64,000 nt of DNA, from contig OU612067.1 in the NCBI GenBank assembly GCA_914767715.1, forward strand, positions 20,033,001 to 20,097,000, written 5' to 3'. Within the stretch, counting starts at the first letter, position 1. Each line of letters starts with the position of its first letter. A program made the position numbers and the translations under genes. Shown here in pieces: positions 1 through 14,048 of this stretch. This stretch comes from Membranipora membranacea (lineage: Eukaryota; Bryozoa; Gymnolaemata; Cheilostomatida; Membraniporidae). The notes under the pieces were generated by a model. The model did not search any database. It saw only the letters and a program-made list of their open reading frames with translations, and was not told where the DNA came from.

Positions 1-265
1 TGCTATTAAATTATCGATAGAATAACATGGTGCATGCATCTGAACAGTATCATCAAACCTAACAGCTCCACACAAACACTCCGCAACAATGGTCAGAGCT
101 GCGTACCACAAAGTGTCGCACCGCAAAGTACACGACAGCTTTTTTGTTGAATTTGTTATCTAGTTTTTGTGTCACACTATATTTTTGAATTTACTCATTT
201 AATACTACTTCATTATAAACCCCATGGCTTATGCAAGAGTATCAAAAAATTCTCATCTTACATAC

Positions 266-3200
266 CTCTGCCTTATCTTTATCAGAGCGCCGTTTACGCT
301 TATCTGAGCTGTGCTCTCTCTCGTGTTCCCGAGTTGATTCCTTATCTTTGGATGAGGATTTGGATTCTTTGGGAGCTCTTTGCGATGGCGAGTCACTTCC
401 TCCAGATAATATCTTCTTCACACAAGCCTCATTATCAGGCTGTAAACAACAACAACAACAACAATTAAGTATTATCGAATCTGAATTATCTTCTCTCGAC
501 GGGCATGATTCCCTAGCTCTTAAAAATCCAACAGCTCTTGAAAACAGACCTCTCACATTCTCACTGTACTGTAGACATTCACTAAACCTGAATGGGCCGT
601 TACTATACACTCTCATACATGTTGAGCAAAGCCCATTTATATGATGTTGAATTTTTTGTAAGGGGGAAGTCCTGAGACTGGATTCCTCAAGCTTTTCTGA
701 CCTGACAAGATGGTGAAAGATTTGCCATTAAATTATAACACCTCTCTGGTTTTGTCAGCTGTGTCAGAGGAGGGGGCTAAGAGCTTGTCTAGTCACTATC
801 TCTTAGTAATAAAAAGCAAACTTGTGAACAAGAGCAACCGGCACCTTTATTTCTCAGGGATATTAAGATGGCGCAATTGTCAGTTAGCTCGAGCCATTCA
901 CCGCCAGGGTATTATATTCCCTTTGGGGGAGCTTTTCTGGCTTGCGTAGGCTTTTTCACCCCTGCATTGCTTTTACAAGTGCTGCAGCTCACCAAGTTAA
1001 TATGTCAAAAAACAGGCCACGTAAACTCAAACAACCAAAGTTGATCCGAAATTCCCCTAGGCCGAACTAGTTTATAATCTCATCCAAGCCCTACTAACTT
1101 AGACTTGTCACGCGGCTATTTTTATGCAAAAAAAGTAGCCCAATACAAGGCTTCTACTAAATACTATGCACACTGATCAGATGATACAAGCGTATCACTG
1201 ATAGATACACCAATAATTATTTCGGGAAGCTGAAAGGTGGGGGGGGGGTGGAGGAGTTGCTGTGGGGTCAGGAAAAAATTGACAAATAGGTGAAATAGTC
1301 TCCAACCTTCTGATTTACCCTGCTAAAACTGTAGTCTCAATGTTTTGTCGCTTCAATCAAATGTACACCTATTGTACAATATCCCTGACAATGAATTTAT
1401 ATTCTACTAGACCAGATCGCCCTTGGAACTTCATCATAAGTGGCTATGCACTATACAAGTGATGTGTCATAGAATAGTAATTGTTTACAAGCGTTCCCAG
1501 AGAGCTTTCATAGAAAGCTTTCACAAAGAGGAAAAGCAGTTCTGATTATTACCTTTTTTTCAACGGCTGCAGCTAAAACTTGTAAGAACTCATTCGTTTT
1601 CTCCGCTTCCAATCCAGCCACGATCTTGGAAGGACGTACCGAGAGTTTTGCACCAGTCACATATGCTAAAGCAGACAAGAGCATGGATGAAATTGATGAA
1701 TAATGTATAAAATATTAAACAGTAGATTGCAGAACATGCCTACAAATAAGCATAGATGAATTTAAGACAATATACTCAACTTTTGAGCATTATTTTTGCA
1801 TGAAAAAAACTCATTATCTGTGAATAATTGCAGAGCAGGAAAATTCAACTTTTTTCAGCAAATATAATTTGTGTTCTCCGTATCAGAATCCATATCAATA
1901 GGAGGGGACCTAGAGGAGATATTGTAACGTGGAATTAAAGTCAGATGAGCCGAGTTGTTTTGTGACCTATCAATGAAAGTTGTCTCAAAATAGAGGGCTT
2001 TACTTGTAAATGAATGAATTTATCTACTATTGTCCCTGACAATGAGATTTATTTATTTTTAACTTATGTGAAAGAAAGCAGCAGTTAAAAGTTTTAGCAT
2101 GAGGCTTTCCTACATCTTAGTTGAATAAAGGGGGCAACTTCTAACAACTATACATAATTTTTAATCAGAATGTTACAATTTTTTCAGAGTGAAGATTTAT
2201 TGCATAACTACTTGAAAACTAGCTGCCAGACCTAATATTGCTTTGGTCTCCTTGTAGTCTTTAATTTAAATATCATATTTTATATAATATTTCTGTTACA
2301 TAATTATTATGGTTTTTGTTTTTAATCTTATGTTGTTATTTACTTGTACCAATATATAACTACCATACATGTTTAATTATAAATGACATATATAGATAGT
2401 CCATGTAGATAATATCCAGTTAATTTTTTTTCTTCACTGACGATTATGGCATTGTATTTTTTAACTTTCTCAACATTTTTTTGAAACTATTAATCAAAAA
2501 CGTTACGGCAAACAATAAATGATTATAAAATGTATAAAAAAATATCTGTTCATCAGTTCTACGAGCGCATCAATCAGATAACAATAATAATAATAATAAT
2601 AATAATCAGATATCATGTATCTGCCTTCAAAATGACAATTGTAAGATTTTGACCTGTTTGTTTGTGGAATCCAACTGCCCTCGCAATAGCTATGAATTTC
2701 TTGTGTCATTGTTTACAATCATATAATTCAGCTTAAAGCATCCATGAAATAAAGACTAGGATTATTGAAGCTGCTTCTTCTGCTAATCACCTTCAAAATA
2801 AGCCTAACATTGACCCTCTAGGACCACCAGAAGCTGTGTTATAAGGCATTGAAGTCGACCCTTTCAATATTCGCTCGTGAGATCGGAAAGCCTGGGTGTG
2901 AGGTCACATCAGGGTTTTCGACCGATATTTGATATTTTTTGTATATGGAACTGTTAAAGTGAAACCAACATTTTTTCACCTCAAAATCTGCGTTAATCTT
3001 TTTCATTTTGTTACTCTTGATTAACCTCTATGATGACATGAAATTACAAAAGTTTCTAATGGTAGACATATATCCAAAATGTTTGTTTATGACATCATAT
3101 CCCCTTACGCAGAGCTCGCGAGCACACGACAGCGAGGCCTTACTTTGATAAGTCATAACTTCAGTCCTAGTTGCCCAATTGGGCTGTTCTTGGGCTCATT

Positions 3201-6200
3201 TTTAAGCTTATAAGCTAAAGCAGTTCCTCTGATTAGTTTAACCTTTATTTCATGAATGCTTAAACAGCTTAACAGCTTAACAGCTTGGGGAGATAATATC
3301 ATCACGACAACACAACAATAAGGCAATAATATTTCGCAGCCCATGCCTCGGGATTGGCGAGCGATAAGACATCGGATTTTTTTTAATCAACATTCTAATC
3401 ATCCTCGATCAAAATTCACTTCTTATCGCACAAGCTACTGAGCAACATGTAGCATCAAGCTCGCTGTGACTTTATCATTTGAAAAAAGTCACCAGCATAA
3501 AACAATCTTCAAGACAAGTATCATTTTCAATATTATATCCAACTCTTTCCCTGGAAGCTAAACAAGGTATATTATCAAACTTTACTCTTGATTCCATAGT
3601 CATTTTGATATTATTGTGACGCTGATATTATTTGTTTTATGTAATTACTCAACTTCATTCAATTTATCAAGTAGTATTTAGACCACTAATATTGCAATCA
3701 TTATTTCACCATTGCAGTTTTCATGTCGCTATTGGAGATAGAATAATACAACAATGATATGAATCTGATGACATCCAAACTCTAGTTGACAGATTTGCTG
3801 ATGCTGCAAGGATGTTTAGTCTCAAAATCAACATTAAGAAGACTGAGTGCCTCCATCAACCCCCAAAGTTCCTGAGCGAAGTATCTTTACCAAGCAATGT
3901 AAATATCAACAGAGAGCCGTTGGAACAGTGTAAAACTTTCAAGTACCTTGGAAGCACTGTAGCTGACAATGTCAAGCTAGATAATGAAATCTCCCTGAGA
4001 ATAGGAAATGCTAGTGCTGTGTATGGAAACTTGAGCGAAAGACTCTGGAACAACCGCCATGTCTCTCATGGAGAGACAAGATCACGAATGTTGAGGTACT
4101 TAAGAGAGCAGGGTTACCGTCCCTAAAGTCCAATACTCATTCAGATGAATCTGAGATGGCTTGGCCATGTAGAAAGGATGGACCATAACCGCCTACCTCG
4201 ACAACTACTCTACTCCCATCTGAAGGAGGGAAGACATAATCAAGGGAGGCCCAGGTTAAGGTTCAACGATACTGTGAAGAGGAATATTAAGAAGCTGGAC
4301 ATCGACAGAGCAAATTGGCAAAGGAATGCTAGAAATAGAGATGGCTGGAGATGTTTGATCAGACCAAAATGAAGACAGTCATTGTCGTATCGACAGACTG
4401 CTATGATGATGATGATGATGATGAATATCAACAATCTCAGCATCAGTTTGATCTCAAAAGCTCGACTCTAGGTAGGGATATTTACATTGATATCTATTCT
4501 AAATTAAATTAAACATTAAATTAATCTATTGTTCATACCAGGTATTACTGATGTAGATAATATAACGTGAAGTTTTTTTGATTCTTCTTGGATTATACTT
4601 TTAAATACCCGAGGGGTGCTTAATTTTTTAAATCGGTTAGATTTTTAATCCCGAGAAGGCATTTTTACCAGTTACAGGGCGCTTCAGGAGGTAGTTTCCC
4701 CAGCTGACTAATGCGACAAGCACAAAACTCTAAAAACAATTTTCTTCTCAGTTGTGTAGCCATCCATACTTCAATTCACTAAATTCCATACATTTTATTC
4801 ATGCTTCAGCTTTTTTTTTAGATTCCAGTTGGCGACTGCTTACAATGATAAGCATACAAGCCATTGCCATGTGTATCACAGTTATTGTTCAATTCCTGGG
4901 AAAAGAGTTTTGCCCTATACATGCATTCCCTAGGGAAGTGAACTTATGTTAGGGTTCAGCTTAGCTAGTTGCGCGATTTAATATACCTAAGCCAGCATCG
5001 ATTCTCACTAGCAAAGGCTGGATTGATACATAGACTTATAATAAACTCAATAATATATTTGTAAAGTCGATGGGTTGATAATGTAAGCAAGCTGTAAATT
5101 ATGTTATTTCCAGCATGTTCAAAAAGGATGACTTTTCCTTCTGCACATATTTCATTTCTCAAAGGCTAATTGCCATGTTTACATAGTAGACAACTTGTGT
5201 CACAGTGAGAAACAATATGTACCAACCTACCTGTTATGTCTATTGCTTTTTGTAGGAATGCTATTTTCTCATCTTTGGACTACAAAAGAAAATTATTGTT
5301 ACATGAAAGAAACCTTATGAATGATGGACTTATCTTTGATATTTTTTATTGGCAAATATAAATCGAAATGTGGTCTGTATAGTACCAACAGAAAATTGAA
5401 AAATAACAGTTGTGTATGTTTTAAAGATGTCATCTCAGTTATTAAACAAATGGCCATGCGAAGGAGCATTTAAAGTTGAAGAAATGATAATATTGAGATT
5501 GTTTTCAGGAGGACGGAGGTGACCTGACTTGTCTTTAACGGGAGGGATCACTGTAATAATAAGTTATGTCAATATACAGTGCCAATGATCTCATCGCAGA
5601 ACTGCATTAGGCATATGAAGGGATTAGAAAGAGGTCATCGATACAATATAAAACAATGTCCGTTCTTCCGTTTTCAAACACATTCATACAGGTCACATAT
5701 CTGGTTTTAGGAGAAAATACTCATTAAAATTTCTATCAATCTTTCTGGATTATTTCTGAACTTTTTGAGGCCCTGACTCTTGAGATATGAGCCTCCAAGG
5801 AGTCATCCCCTATATCAGTAGTGGCAGACAACTCCAATGTGTTGTGTACTGAACATACCATTATCGAGTGATAGCGTTTTAGGGGGAACGAAAGACAAAA
5901 TATTCTTGCGATTGTGCATTGTGATTAATGTGCTAGCAAGTTACATTTTTTTCTTTTCCTGATCACTATGTTGCTCAGAGCAAAGAGTTACAGACAACTA
6001 ACTCCTTGCTCAGAGTGAGAGTTCATTTCAATCCATTTACAAAGTTTTTCGTCATGAGACGTATTTGGGTCTGTGCTGGGTTTATCACCCCAGCTGGGTA
6101 TTACCATATTGAGAATATAAAAGCCTTCGATTTAATTTGATAAGGTAATATCATGTCAGGTTATCCCTCCTGCCAACTTGACTTAACTCAGGAGAACAGA

Positions 6201-7258
6201 CCGATGAATTTATTTCCGCCCGTAAGGAAATGTAAGTCCGAAAACATTAAATCGTTTTGATTAGATACTTATGAAGAGGGAGAGAGCATAATCCTCTGAC
6301 CACCCTCCCTGTTCTGACACATGTTTTAATTCACCTGGTGGGAAGTTGATGGTTGTTGCCTCATTTTTAGACTGATCCCAGCCCACCATTCCCTTATGTT
6401 GTTGGCGCTCTCTTGTATATCATGGGAATGTTTCACAACATTGGCACAATAGATTTTAGCTCTGCTCTACACACCAATGATGTCAGGCGTGATGAGGTTA
6501 TGTGGCCTTATAACTACTGTTTGGTACTTTATAGCTCAACTGGTTTTAGTTATATATGGTGCATTTTCAAAACTTGAATCAAAGGTTGAGTCCAAAGGCC
6601 AGCAACTCAAAAGCACTACAAATTCTATTTGTCTTACCGATATCCCTTCTGCGGATGACTCTTTCTCTGTAAACAATCCTTTCATGAACCCAGTCTGTCG
6701 AATGACCTATCAATGGAATGGAAAGTTTTTTCTGTTGTAGAAATTTGACTAGCAAGGAAACGATATAAAAAAGCTCTCTACTCAATGTCTAATTACACCA
6801 GCATCCTCTCTTATCATCCAAGAAAGAAGAAGACCGAACATTCAGGTTCATGATTTTATTTTAGGCGTAGTCTAGTATGAGGATGGCAGTGAGTGTGCAT
6901 ATGAATATTCATTTGTTCGGTCCAGAGTTCCCTGTTGCAGTCTCCTCAAGTTGGACAACTAAAGAGGACTTAGTCTATATGTGACAACATTTCATTGTCA
7001 GTGCCCCAAGTAAGAGATCACAGCATAAATCACAGCAATTGATATTGTAAGAAAAACAGGAATTTAAGTGGGACAGAACTGAACTTGTCATAGGCATGTT
7101 AACGGCATGTAAAAACTTACTGAGGTGATCACATCATGAAGAAATCTGAATGGAGGTCTGTTCAACAGCTTTTCTGTCAATGGTGGTTTCTTTCCAATAA
7201 TTTTACCCAGTGTATCCTGAGTTCTTTTGACTAAAGCTTCATTCATGTTTTCAGGCAT
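266..7258 (-). CDS. TRAF3IP1: TRAF3-interacting protein 1 / IFT54 (5' half, cut by left window edge)
   Basis: IFT54 is an intraflagellar transport complex B subunit that binds tubulin through its N-terminal domain and is needed for cilia. Five exons on the minus strand join in phase: 7258-7121, 6706-6638, 5279-5231, 1665-1553 and 439-266, giving about 181 residues before the window ends. Family hallmarks in order are [10 protein letters not shown] near the N-terminus, [56 protein letters not shown], and then a highly charged Lys/Glu/Arg/Ser stretch that matches the start of the family's low-complexity middle. The first ATG (7258) was chosen; a second in-frame ATG at 7246 aligns slightly better with the usual Met-Asn start. 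The C-terminal coiled coil lies outside the window. Intron 3 carries a LINE remnant and a SINE tail. Confidence 0.9.
855..950 (+). mobile_element. Degenerate tRNA-derived SINE, family A
   Basis: About 90 bp resemble the SINEs at 25903 and 34208: an A-box-like stretch reading AGATGGCGCAATTG, then a CATTCACCGCCAGG segment and a GGGGGAGCTTTTCTGG end. The B box is lost. It lies in intron 4 of IFT54. Confidence 0.5.
2580..2607. repeat. (AAT)n microsatellite
   Basis: About nine AAT/ATA units in IFT54 intron 3. Confidence 0.85.
3316..3382 (+). mobile_element. 3' fragment of SINE family B
   Basis: The segment runs from GGCAATAAT through GCAGCCCATGCCTCGGGAT to a T-run. It matches the 3' end of the SINE at 15289 (GGCAACTAA, GCCGCCCATGCTTCAGGAT, T-run). 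Only the tail is recognisable. Confidence 0.5.
3765..4425 (+). mobile_element. Non-LTR retrotransposon remnant (C-terminal part of the RT polyprotein)
   Basis: Conceptual translation gives segments typical of the region after the catalytic reverse transcriptase motif of non-LTR elements: a [16 protein letters not shown] segment, INIKKTEC, the FKYLGSTV motif, then [10 protein letters not shown] and [10 protein letters not shown]. The stretch between the YLGSTV and WLGHVERM regions is too short, so part of the domain is deleted and the frame is interrupted at about 4126. The element ends in an ATG microsatellite (about 4393-4423), a common 3' end for such elements. It is antisense to IFT54 and lies in its intron 3. 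Confidence 0.8.
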
Positions 7259-9174
7259 GTGTGTGGACTGGATACAACAGCATTTGAAGCAAAGAAATCC
7301 TGTTTATGAAAAATAACTCTAATCTCACTACTTCAAGATTTTCAACTCAAGAATGTTATCCCACAATTCCCACTGCGCCTGCGCAACAGTTCATTTCCTT
7401 TGAAATGGCATTATGTCTCCATAGCAATAGCCTCAAAACTAACAAAAGAAAATAGGAGACTGTAGGTTCATTCAATAAATACAAGCTAAATATCCAATAG
7501 TATGTAGGCCTAGTTTCATTATTGAAGTCCCGTTCCTTTGCAAATATAAATCAATGAGCTGAACCTTTCATTCTGGCTTATGATGTTTGAGCTTGGAGCT
7601 CCTTAAATAAGAGTGTTTTCTTTCGTTGTCACATTTGCGGTATATATAACCATTGACTTGGCTCTTATCTAGTCAGATAAGAGCATTAGCACATTAGCAA
7701 AGTACATCCAGAGTTATACTTTTCCATATTTGCAGAATCAATCAAAGACTTATAAAGACATTGCTCCCTGATATGTTTGCCACCGTCAACCGGTAGTGAA
7801 AAAATTAATTTACCACGTAACATCCCCACAATCGATAATATAGATGAAATGTTGGAAAGGTGTGACACCAGTCCCAATTGGTCATAGGCACATGTGCAAC
7901 TCCATTCACGATAAAATGAATTTTTAAACTACAATGCTATAAATTCTAGTATGATATCCCAGTTTATTGTGATTCAGTACTTGTAAGAAACATCATTCTT
8001 CCCTTGACAAAAACATAACGATCTGATTAAGTAATAATACTGGTTGGCAAAGATAAATATCATAAACAAAAAAATAATTACGCAAAAGACGGTACATCAT
8101 TCCTGTAAAAAACAGAAGTTGGATGGAGAACATAGAATCACTTTGTGGCAAAAATTTGACAATCTTTTTCAACATCATCACAGGGATTTGTGCATAGAAC
8201 CATGAAAGACTGTTGATAAAGCACAAATTAAAACATCAACGCATTTAAATCCAAGCGCATTAGCAACATAGTTATCGAATCGAAAAAAGTGGTTTGACGG
8301 ACGGGATATATGATTGAAAAAAGCTCCTGTTTTTCAAAGCATGTTTTTTTTAGTGGCACATCGAAGTAGTGGTAATCGAAAGAAGGTTTTATTATTAAAA
8401 GTCGGTCAGTGAGTAATTTCCGAGACAGATATAATTTCTTTGATTATAACTGATTGGTCCTATTTACATCCGATAGACCATCAAATTACTGAAAGTGTAA
8501 AGTCTAAGTTTTAAGTCAGTAAGGTCAAGTTTTCTTAGCAAGGTCATTCCAGCTAACGGGATTGTCGATGTGACGCCGCCCCCAAACCAACAAAACTATC
8601 TGAAATACTGGAAGATGTCATTAACACATTAGCAGTATTATCATGCCGATCAGATTCCAGTAAGGAGAATTCCGGATATTTCCATTATTGTGAGTCAGTA
8701 TCGGATATATTTTCTTCATATATGAGGGATGATCGGTTGCTGGCCAAGGATAACTCTGACATCTCCACATCACATGATAGCTGTATGTAGTCTAGTCCCT
8801 GTAATAAACATATACGGTTGTTCAATGAATGACTTGATAGATGTGAGCAGGGATACTGGTGTGAGTAGGAATACAGAGTATAAGTAGTAATATGTATTCA
8901 CAGAGTTATCTACAGTTGCACATTGGATAGACAACTCCAAAGTGAATCACACAATTGAATTGTGTCCTGACAGAGAGTTTGTTCCTAACTCTCTGGTCTT
9001 TCCTATAGAAGAAGGTTTGGGCCTCAATGGGAAGGTAAAACATGAAATAACACATGATCTGAGATACAAACAGTGCACAAGTCAAAACCAAATGCTCACT
9101 GTAATTTCCACATAGTCTGAGAAGGAGTAGGGAATTCAGACAAACATCACATAATGTTATGCAGAAATATCGGA

Positions 9175-12100
9175 TTACCGAAGTATCCCAAATTGATACA
9201 ATGACTCAAGAGGTGAGATAAAATACTGATCCACCACTCTGCTAACCTTCCAATGAGATGGCCTTGCTGTAACATCTGTATCCCTCATATCAAACTTGAC
9301 TAGATCCGACAGCTCGATTATAATATCGTCGGGTATTGTTGGTATTGGATTATACCTCAGTAATAACACAGTAAGTTTTTTCAGTGATGTTACTGATGGC
9401 GGTATAGTGCGGAAGCTGTTCTTATCCAAATTCAGATAACACAAGTCGGTCAGTGATGTTGTTGAGGGCGGGAGAGAGTCCAACTTGTTGCCAGCCACAT
9501 TCAGCCATTGAAGGCAAGTCAATCTGCCAAGCATTGCTGGTAAGTGCGTTATTTTGTTTGCCCGCACAGATAATTTCACTAGGTTAGAAAGGTTACAAAT
9601 GGAATCGGGGAGATGTGTCAGTGCACAATCATTGAGCCACAGCTGTGTCAAGGTTGACAGTTGTCCAATCTCGTCAGGGATACACGATAGCGAATTACTA
9701 CTTGCGCTGATGTACTTGAGTTTTCTCAGAGTACACATTGAAGACGGAAGCAGGGGAAGATCATTATGGTCAAGAGTGAGCTCTTCTAGATTCTGTAAGA
9801 AATGATATAAAATAATATTGTTATCAAGCCCTTTTTAAATAACAATCAAGGTCCAATAAAAACGTTTAAAAGAGGGCCATGGATCAGTTATTGTAAGATT
9901 TCATATTTGGCCGATCAATTTCCATAACAAAGGGTAATGGAGTTTGTTCATGAGGAGTTTGTTCATCACTTGTTCCTTGCATACAATACCAAAAAAAAAT
10001 TATCCTGCTCTGAATGGGCACTAAAAGCAGTCGCTGGCGACGGGTGTTGAAAAACCATAAAAGTCTATAAAGTATTGTTGTTTGCGCTGTAAGACCCGCA
10101 TGTGTGCTATAGGATATTGTCCCTTACAGCACCTGCCACATGTCTCACAACATCCGAGTGTTGGATAAGACTAAGTACCCAAAATATGTCTTAGCACTCA
10201 ACATGGGCTGCACCAAAAATCCCTCTAAGATCCTTTCATGAAACTGGCTACTGCCCATACAGAACTGGAATTTTTCAGTAATGTATTCAAAACTTTCTCA
10301 AGCCTATTGGTTGGTTCTTATTCTAGCTATGTGCCTTTAATCTAACTACTTACTGGTAGTGTGTAAAGCTCATCCGGTGGAACGATGAGTTTGTTGTCGT
10401 TCAAATATAGGTGGGTAACGTTCTTCAGGTTTTTGATGTTAGCTGGTAGAGCCATCAATCCTCTATTGCTGAGGTTCAGAACCTGCTCAACAAAAAAATC
10501 AGATATTCATAAGGTGTTGAAAGGTTTGAATTAGCATCTTGTGAGCTATATGCATACCTTATGGTACATAGTAAAACAAGAAGCCAGTTAGCCATTGGTT
10601 CAACACATCATATGTCTGATATGATAACACATGATGGTGGAACATACTACTACTTCAACTGAACTAACTAATAAATATTTCTAGTTAAAGTGCTTGTAAA
10701 GGATCAGAGTTTTTGGTATCATTCTAGAGATCTCAGTCTAGTTTAGAACATTATTCTATGTTCAAAAGCAGCCTGTGGCCCAGTTAAGACTTATTTGCCC
10801 TCAAAGTTGGGATGAGAAGGTACTAAAAAGGTACTATTTTTTTCCTTTGGAGTTGTGATCACTTGTTGAAAATAGTACCTTTTTAGTACCTCAGATTATA
10901 ATGGGAATATACAGTACTTTGTAACTAAGGCGTATTGTTATGACACAGTGGTTTTGATATTCTGCATGTGATATCAAAACACACAGAATTTATCTATTGA
11001 ATGAATGAGTGAATACAAGGCCTGATTTATCTGTCCCATGTGGTTCAGCTGGTAAAATGGGATAGTGTATGACATTTCATAATTCAATGACAAAGCTAAC
11101 GATCTAAATCAAACATGGCAAAAATTACAGCTCTAGCTCATCCGACAGTGACAATGAAAATTACAGGGAGATTAACAGCTCTAGTGAGAGCAAGATTGAA
11201 TATCATTTAGGAGGCATTTGTAGCAAATCGACGTCGCGTCCATGTGATTATCAGAGGGAAAATATCTCTGAGGTAGTCACACCATTCAAGTTTGAATCTG
11301 TATGATTTCGGCCACTGGAAATAACCCACAGTGCTTTGGCAGATACAACATTTTCTGTTAACCATGGTTACTGCTCGAGATAGAAATTGGCACTATAAAG
11401 GCAGATCAATACATCGCTAAGTATTTCAAGGTTTTGTTTACATTAATATGATGAATAAATGAGATTGTGGCTATGACATTCCAATCAAACTCCATCTTCA
11501 GCCCGCATGAAAACCAGTGATATGCTTCAATTAATAGCTTCATGAATAGCGGCTTTCAATAGAAGATGGAAGATACAAAATTTACACAGGTAGATTGTGT
11601 GTTTTTCTTGAAAATATGTATTTCCAAATCGCACAGAATTCTAAAATAAATTCTTTGTAAATCTCGACATTTCAGGATGATGTTGAAATCCAAAGCATGC
11701 CATGATTAATACTGAGTGATTTGAGGTTTTGACAATCATTTCAACAATTTTTGCAAATATTCTGATGTTTAAACACTCAAGGTTTTTTTGGATAAACTGT
11801 GTCATTTACATTGTTTAAAAACTAGAAGTTACAAGTCACAAAGTAAATTCAACTCAATAAATTTGTCATCTAGTTGTTTCGGACTTCAGGGTGATGTAAA
11901 ATGTAAATGAATTTGACTGCCTCCTAAAGAGGAGTATTAATAATCGTGTTAGCAGTGGGATACCTGGAGAAACTTTCTATTTTTTCATTAAATCTTCTCC
12001 ATCTGTGTGCATCACAGATACTCAGCACATTTTAACATAGACTATCAATATTACTGACTGAGTGCAGCAGGTCTTATGAGAGCACATGTCACTGCACACA

Positions 12101-12908
12101 ACAGTCACTTAGGAAATTAATTTGTCAAGTTTTTGTGTTATTTCGTCAGTATGGATCTGATTTGGGAGGCTAGTGTTGGGTAAATTGCAAGATTTGGTAC
12201 AAACTATGGACCATTTTTGGGTGAATCTGAAATAAGCAAGGCTTTGTCAGCAGGAAGAATCAATTGCTCCGTTATAATCTTATTTTAACAGAGCAAACAA
12301 GCGCATCGGTCTGAAATTAAAATCACTCATTTTCATGCTTGAAAAACAGCGGACAGGGAATGCGTCAAAGCCATAGTCGTTGATTGTAATGTACAGTGGT
12401 TCTTCTAATCTTTTCTTCGACATGGGCTCATATATAAACAGATATAAATGTTGTTTTGATTAGCGGCCTCAACTCATCAAATAGTGTGTATACAAATTAT
12501 AGAACTTTCTTTTGAACTTTTATGTCATCAGACAGACTTGTGAGTGACTTTGTCATTTATTTGCAAAAGTTATTATCTAACCACAATAGTCACTAATATT
12601 ACAGTATTTCCCCAATAACAGGCTCATCACAAATCGCCTGGACTAGTTGGGCGGTGCATGAGTAGGCAACTCAATGTTGTTGGCTTATAACCCCGAAACC
12701 TACCAGACCAAATAACTCTGATGACTAATTTTATATGCAAATGCATGTGTGATAGCTGTCTTAATCTGATTTCAAGCTCAAAAATGATACCAAGAAACCT
12801 GTGCCTTTACAAACACTTTAATAGTCATTGATAGATTGATGTCTTCTGTCCACTCACACATTCATTGTAGTTTGCCATATTGAGCACATCTCCTTCTTGA
12901 CCAGCCAT
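9175..12908 (-). CDS. Leucine-rich-repeat protein, 265 aa
   Basis: Three minus-strand exons join in phase 0: 12908-12858 (17 codons from ATG), 10482-10354 (43 codons) and 9792-9175 (205 codons plus stop). Almost the whole protein is built of SDS22/SHOC2-style repeats of about 23 residues, roughly nine, with units such as NLSNRGLMALP, LYLNDNKLIVPPDEL, LWLNDCALTHLPDSI and LNVAGNKLDSLP. No signal peptide, membrane segment or second domain is visible, so a cytosolic protein-interaction scaffold is likely. The short first exon is assigned because it has an ATG, a GTGAGT donor and a junction that restores the first repeat (NECVLNLSNRGL). The last about 25 residues after the repeats are not recognised, so no orthologue is named. 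It lies head-to-head with GDPGP1, 1.1 kb apart. Confidence 0.85.
10818..10891. repeat. Perfect 23-bp inverted repeat
   Basis: The arms 10818-10840 and 10869-10891 are exact reverse complements around a 28-bp spacer. Each arm contains two copies of GGTACT separated by A-rich sequence. It lies in intron 1 of the LRR gene. Confidence 0.85.
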
Positions 12909-14048
12909 TATTCATAATATGAGTCATTCACATTTGGCTTCAGTTCACCAGTTGATCCCATTAAATGTGTTTTTGGTAATGTTTCATTTGCATGAAGCAA
13001 GATCTTGAAATGAAGCTTTGGTAAAATAAATAGTTTACAGTGGTGGTGATACAATTTGCACCCTATGAACAGCTGTATCCGGTGGGCAAATGATCTGTTT
13101 ACAAAATGGTCATGTGACATGGAGTGATATCTTGAAAGAGCTCAATGTGTTCAATATATACAGAAAGTACTGCATGTGCACATTAACCACTCCCATTCAC
13201 ATTCATTTCTTTCCATTTCCTTTCTGGGTTTTTATTTTATTTTTCCAAGATAACTTCAACCATGCCCTTGCTTCAACTGGTTATTTGATTGCCCAAGAAC
13301 AAGATTTGAAAGAATGATGAGACTGTAATCATGAGTTTATGCGGTGGAAATTTCTAGCAATCGGCTGACCACCCAGTTAAAAGCAGTTAAAAGCCTTTCT
13401 TGACAAAGCTTAATTGATAGAGACAGGCTAGGAGTTGGACAGAGTGTGTCAAGAAACTTGATTGAATGTTTGTAATATGTTTCCATTGAAGTGTGTGTGA
13501 GTGTATTTAGTACATTGATGTCTCACCCAAAATTACTATACATTACGTATTGCTCATAATACACTACAATAACAACACAGATGTATTAGCATTTAGTATT
13601 ATACCAATATTATAAATTAAAAACTATCTATGTACTTAATGTATTTTCATCATTCAAACTGTCACTTGCATCAGGGAGTTCGGGACTTACCTTGTGGTTG
13701 TATGAGTGCACTTACCCCGTTTCACAGCAAGCATCCATTTTACCGTGCCTGATATAACTTAATTGAGTTTATTTCTATCCTATCAATTTATTTTTGCGTG
13801 GTTGGTTATTGCCGCTGTTTTAGGAAAACAAGAAATAGATAGAGATAGAGTGACGTTGTGCACTTTAAATTTATACCTTAACATTCACTACCCCTTCCTG
13901 TAATAGAAATATTTGTCAATGTGGTTTGCAATCAAATAAGTTTGCTTAAAGCACACAATGAGTCAATATTTTTGAGATTCCAATGATAGCCATATGTTTT
14001 TGTAGGCTTATTGGCAGTAACCCTTTCATGCCATATTGAAGAACAAAG
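12909..14048. other. Shared upstream region of the LRR gene (-) and GDPGP1 (+)
   Basis: This is the 1.1-kb gap between two divergent start codons. I see no further open exon with good splice sites and no convincing core-promoter motif. It may act as a bidirectional promoter region, which is inference from geometry only. Confidence 0.5.

Noticed and set aside
242-616. A 124-codon minus-strand frame taken as a single gene
   Set aside because: Only its 439-266 part is real (IFT54 exon). The poly-Cys stretch is the translated (TTG)n repeat in the intron.
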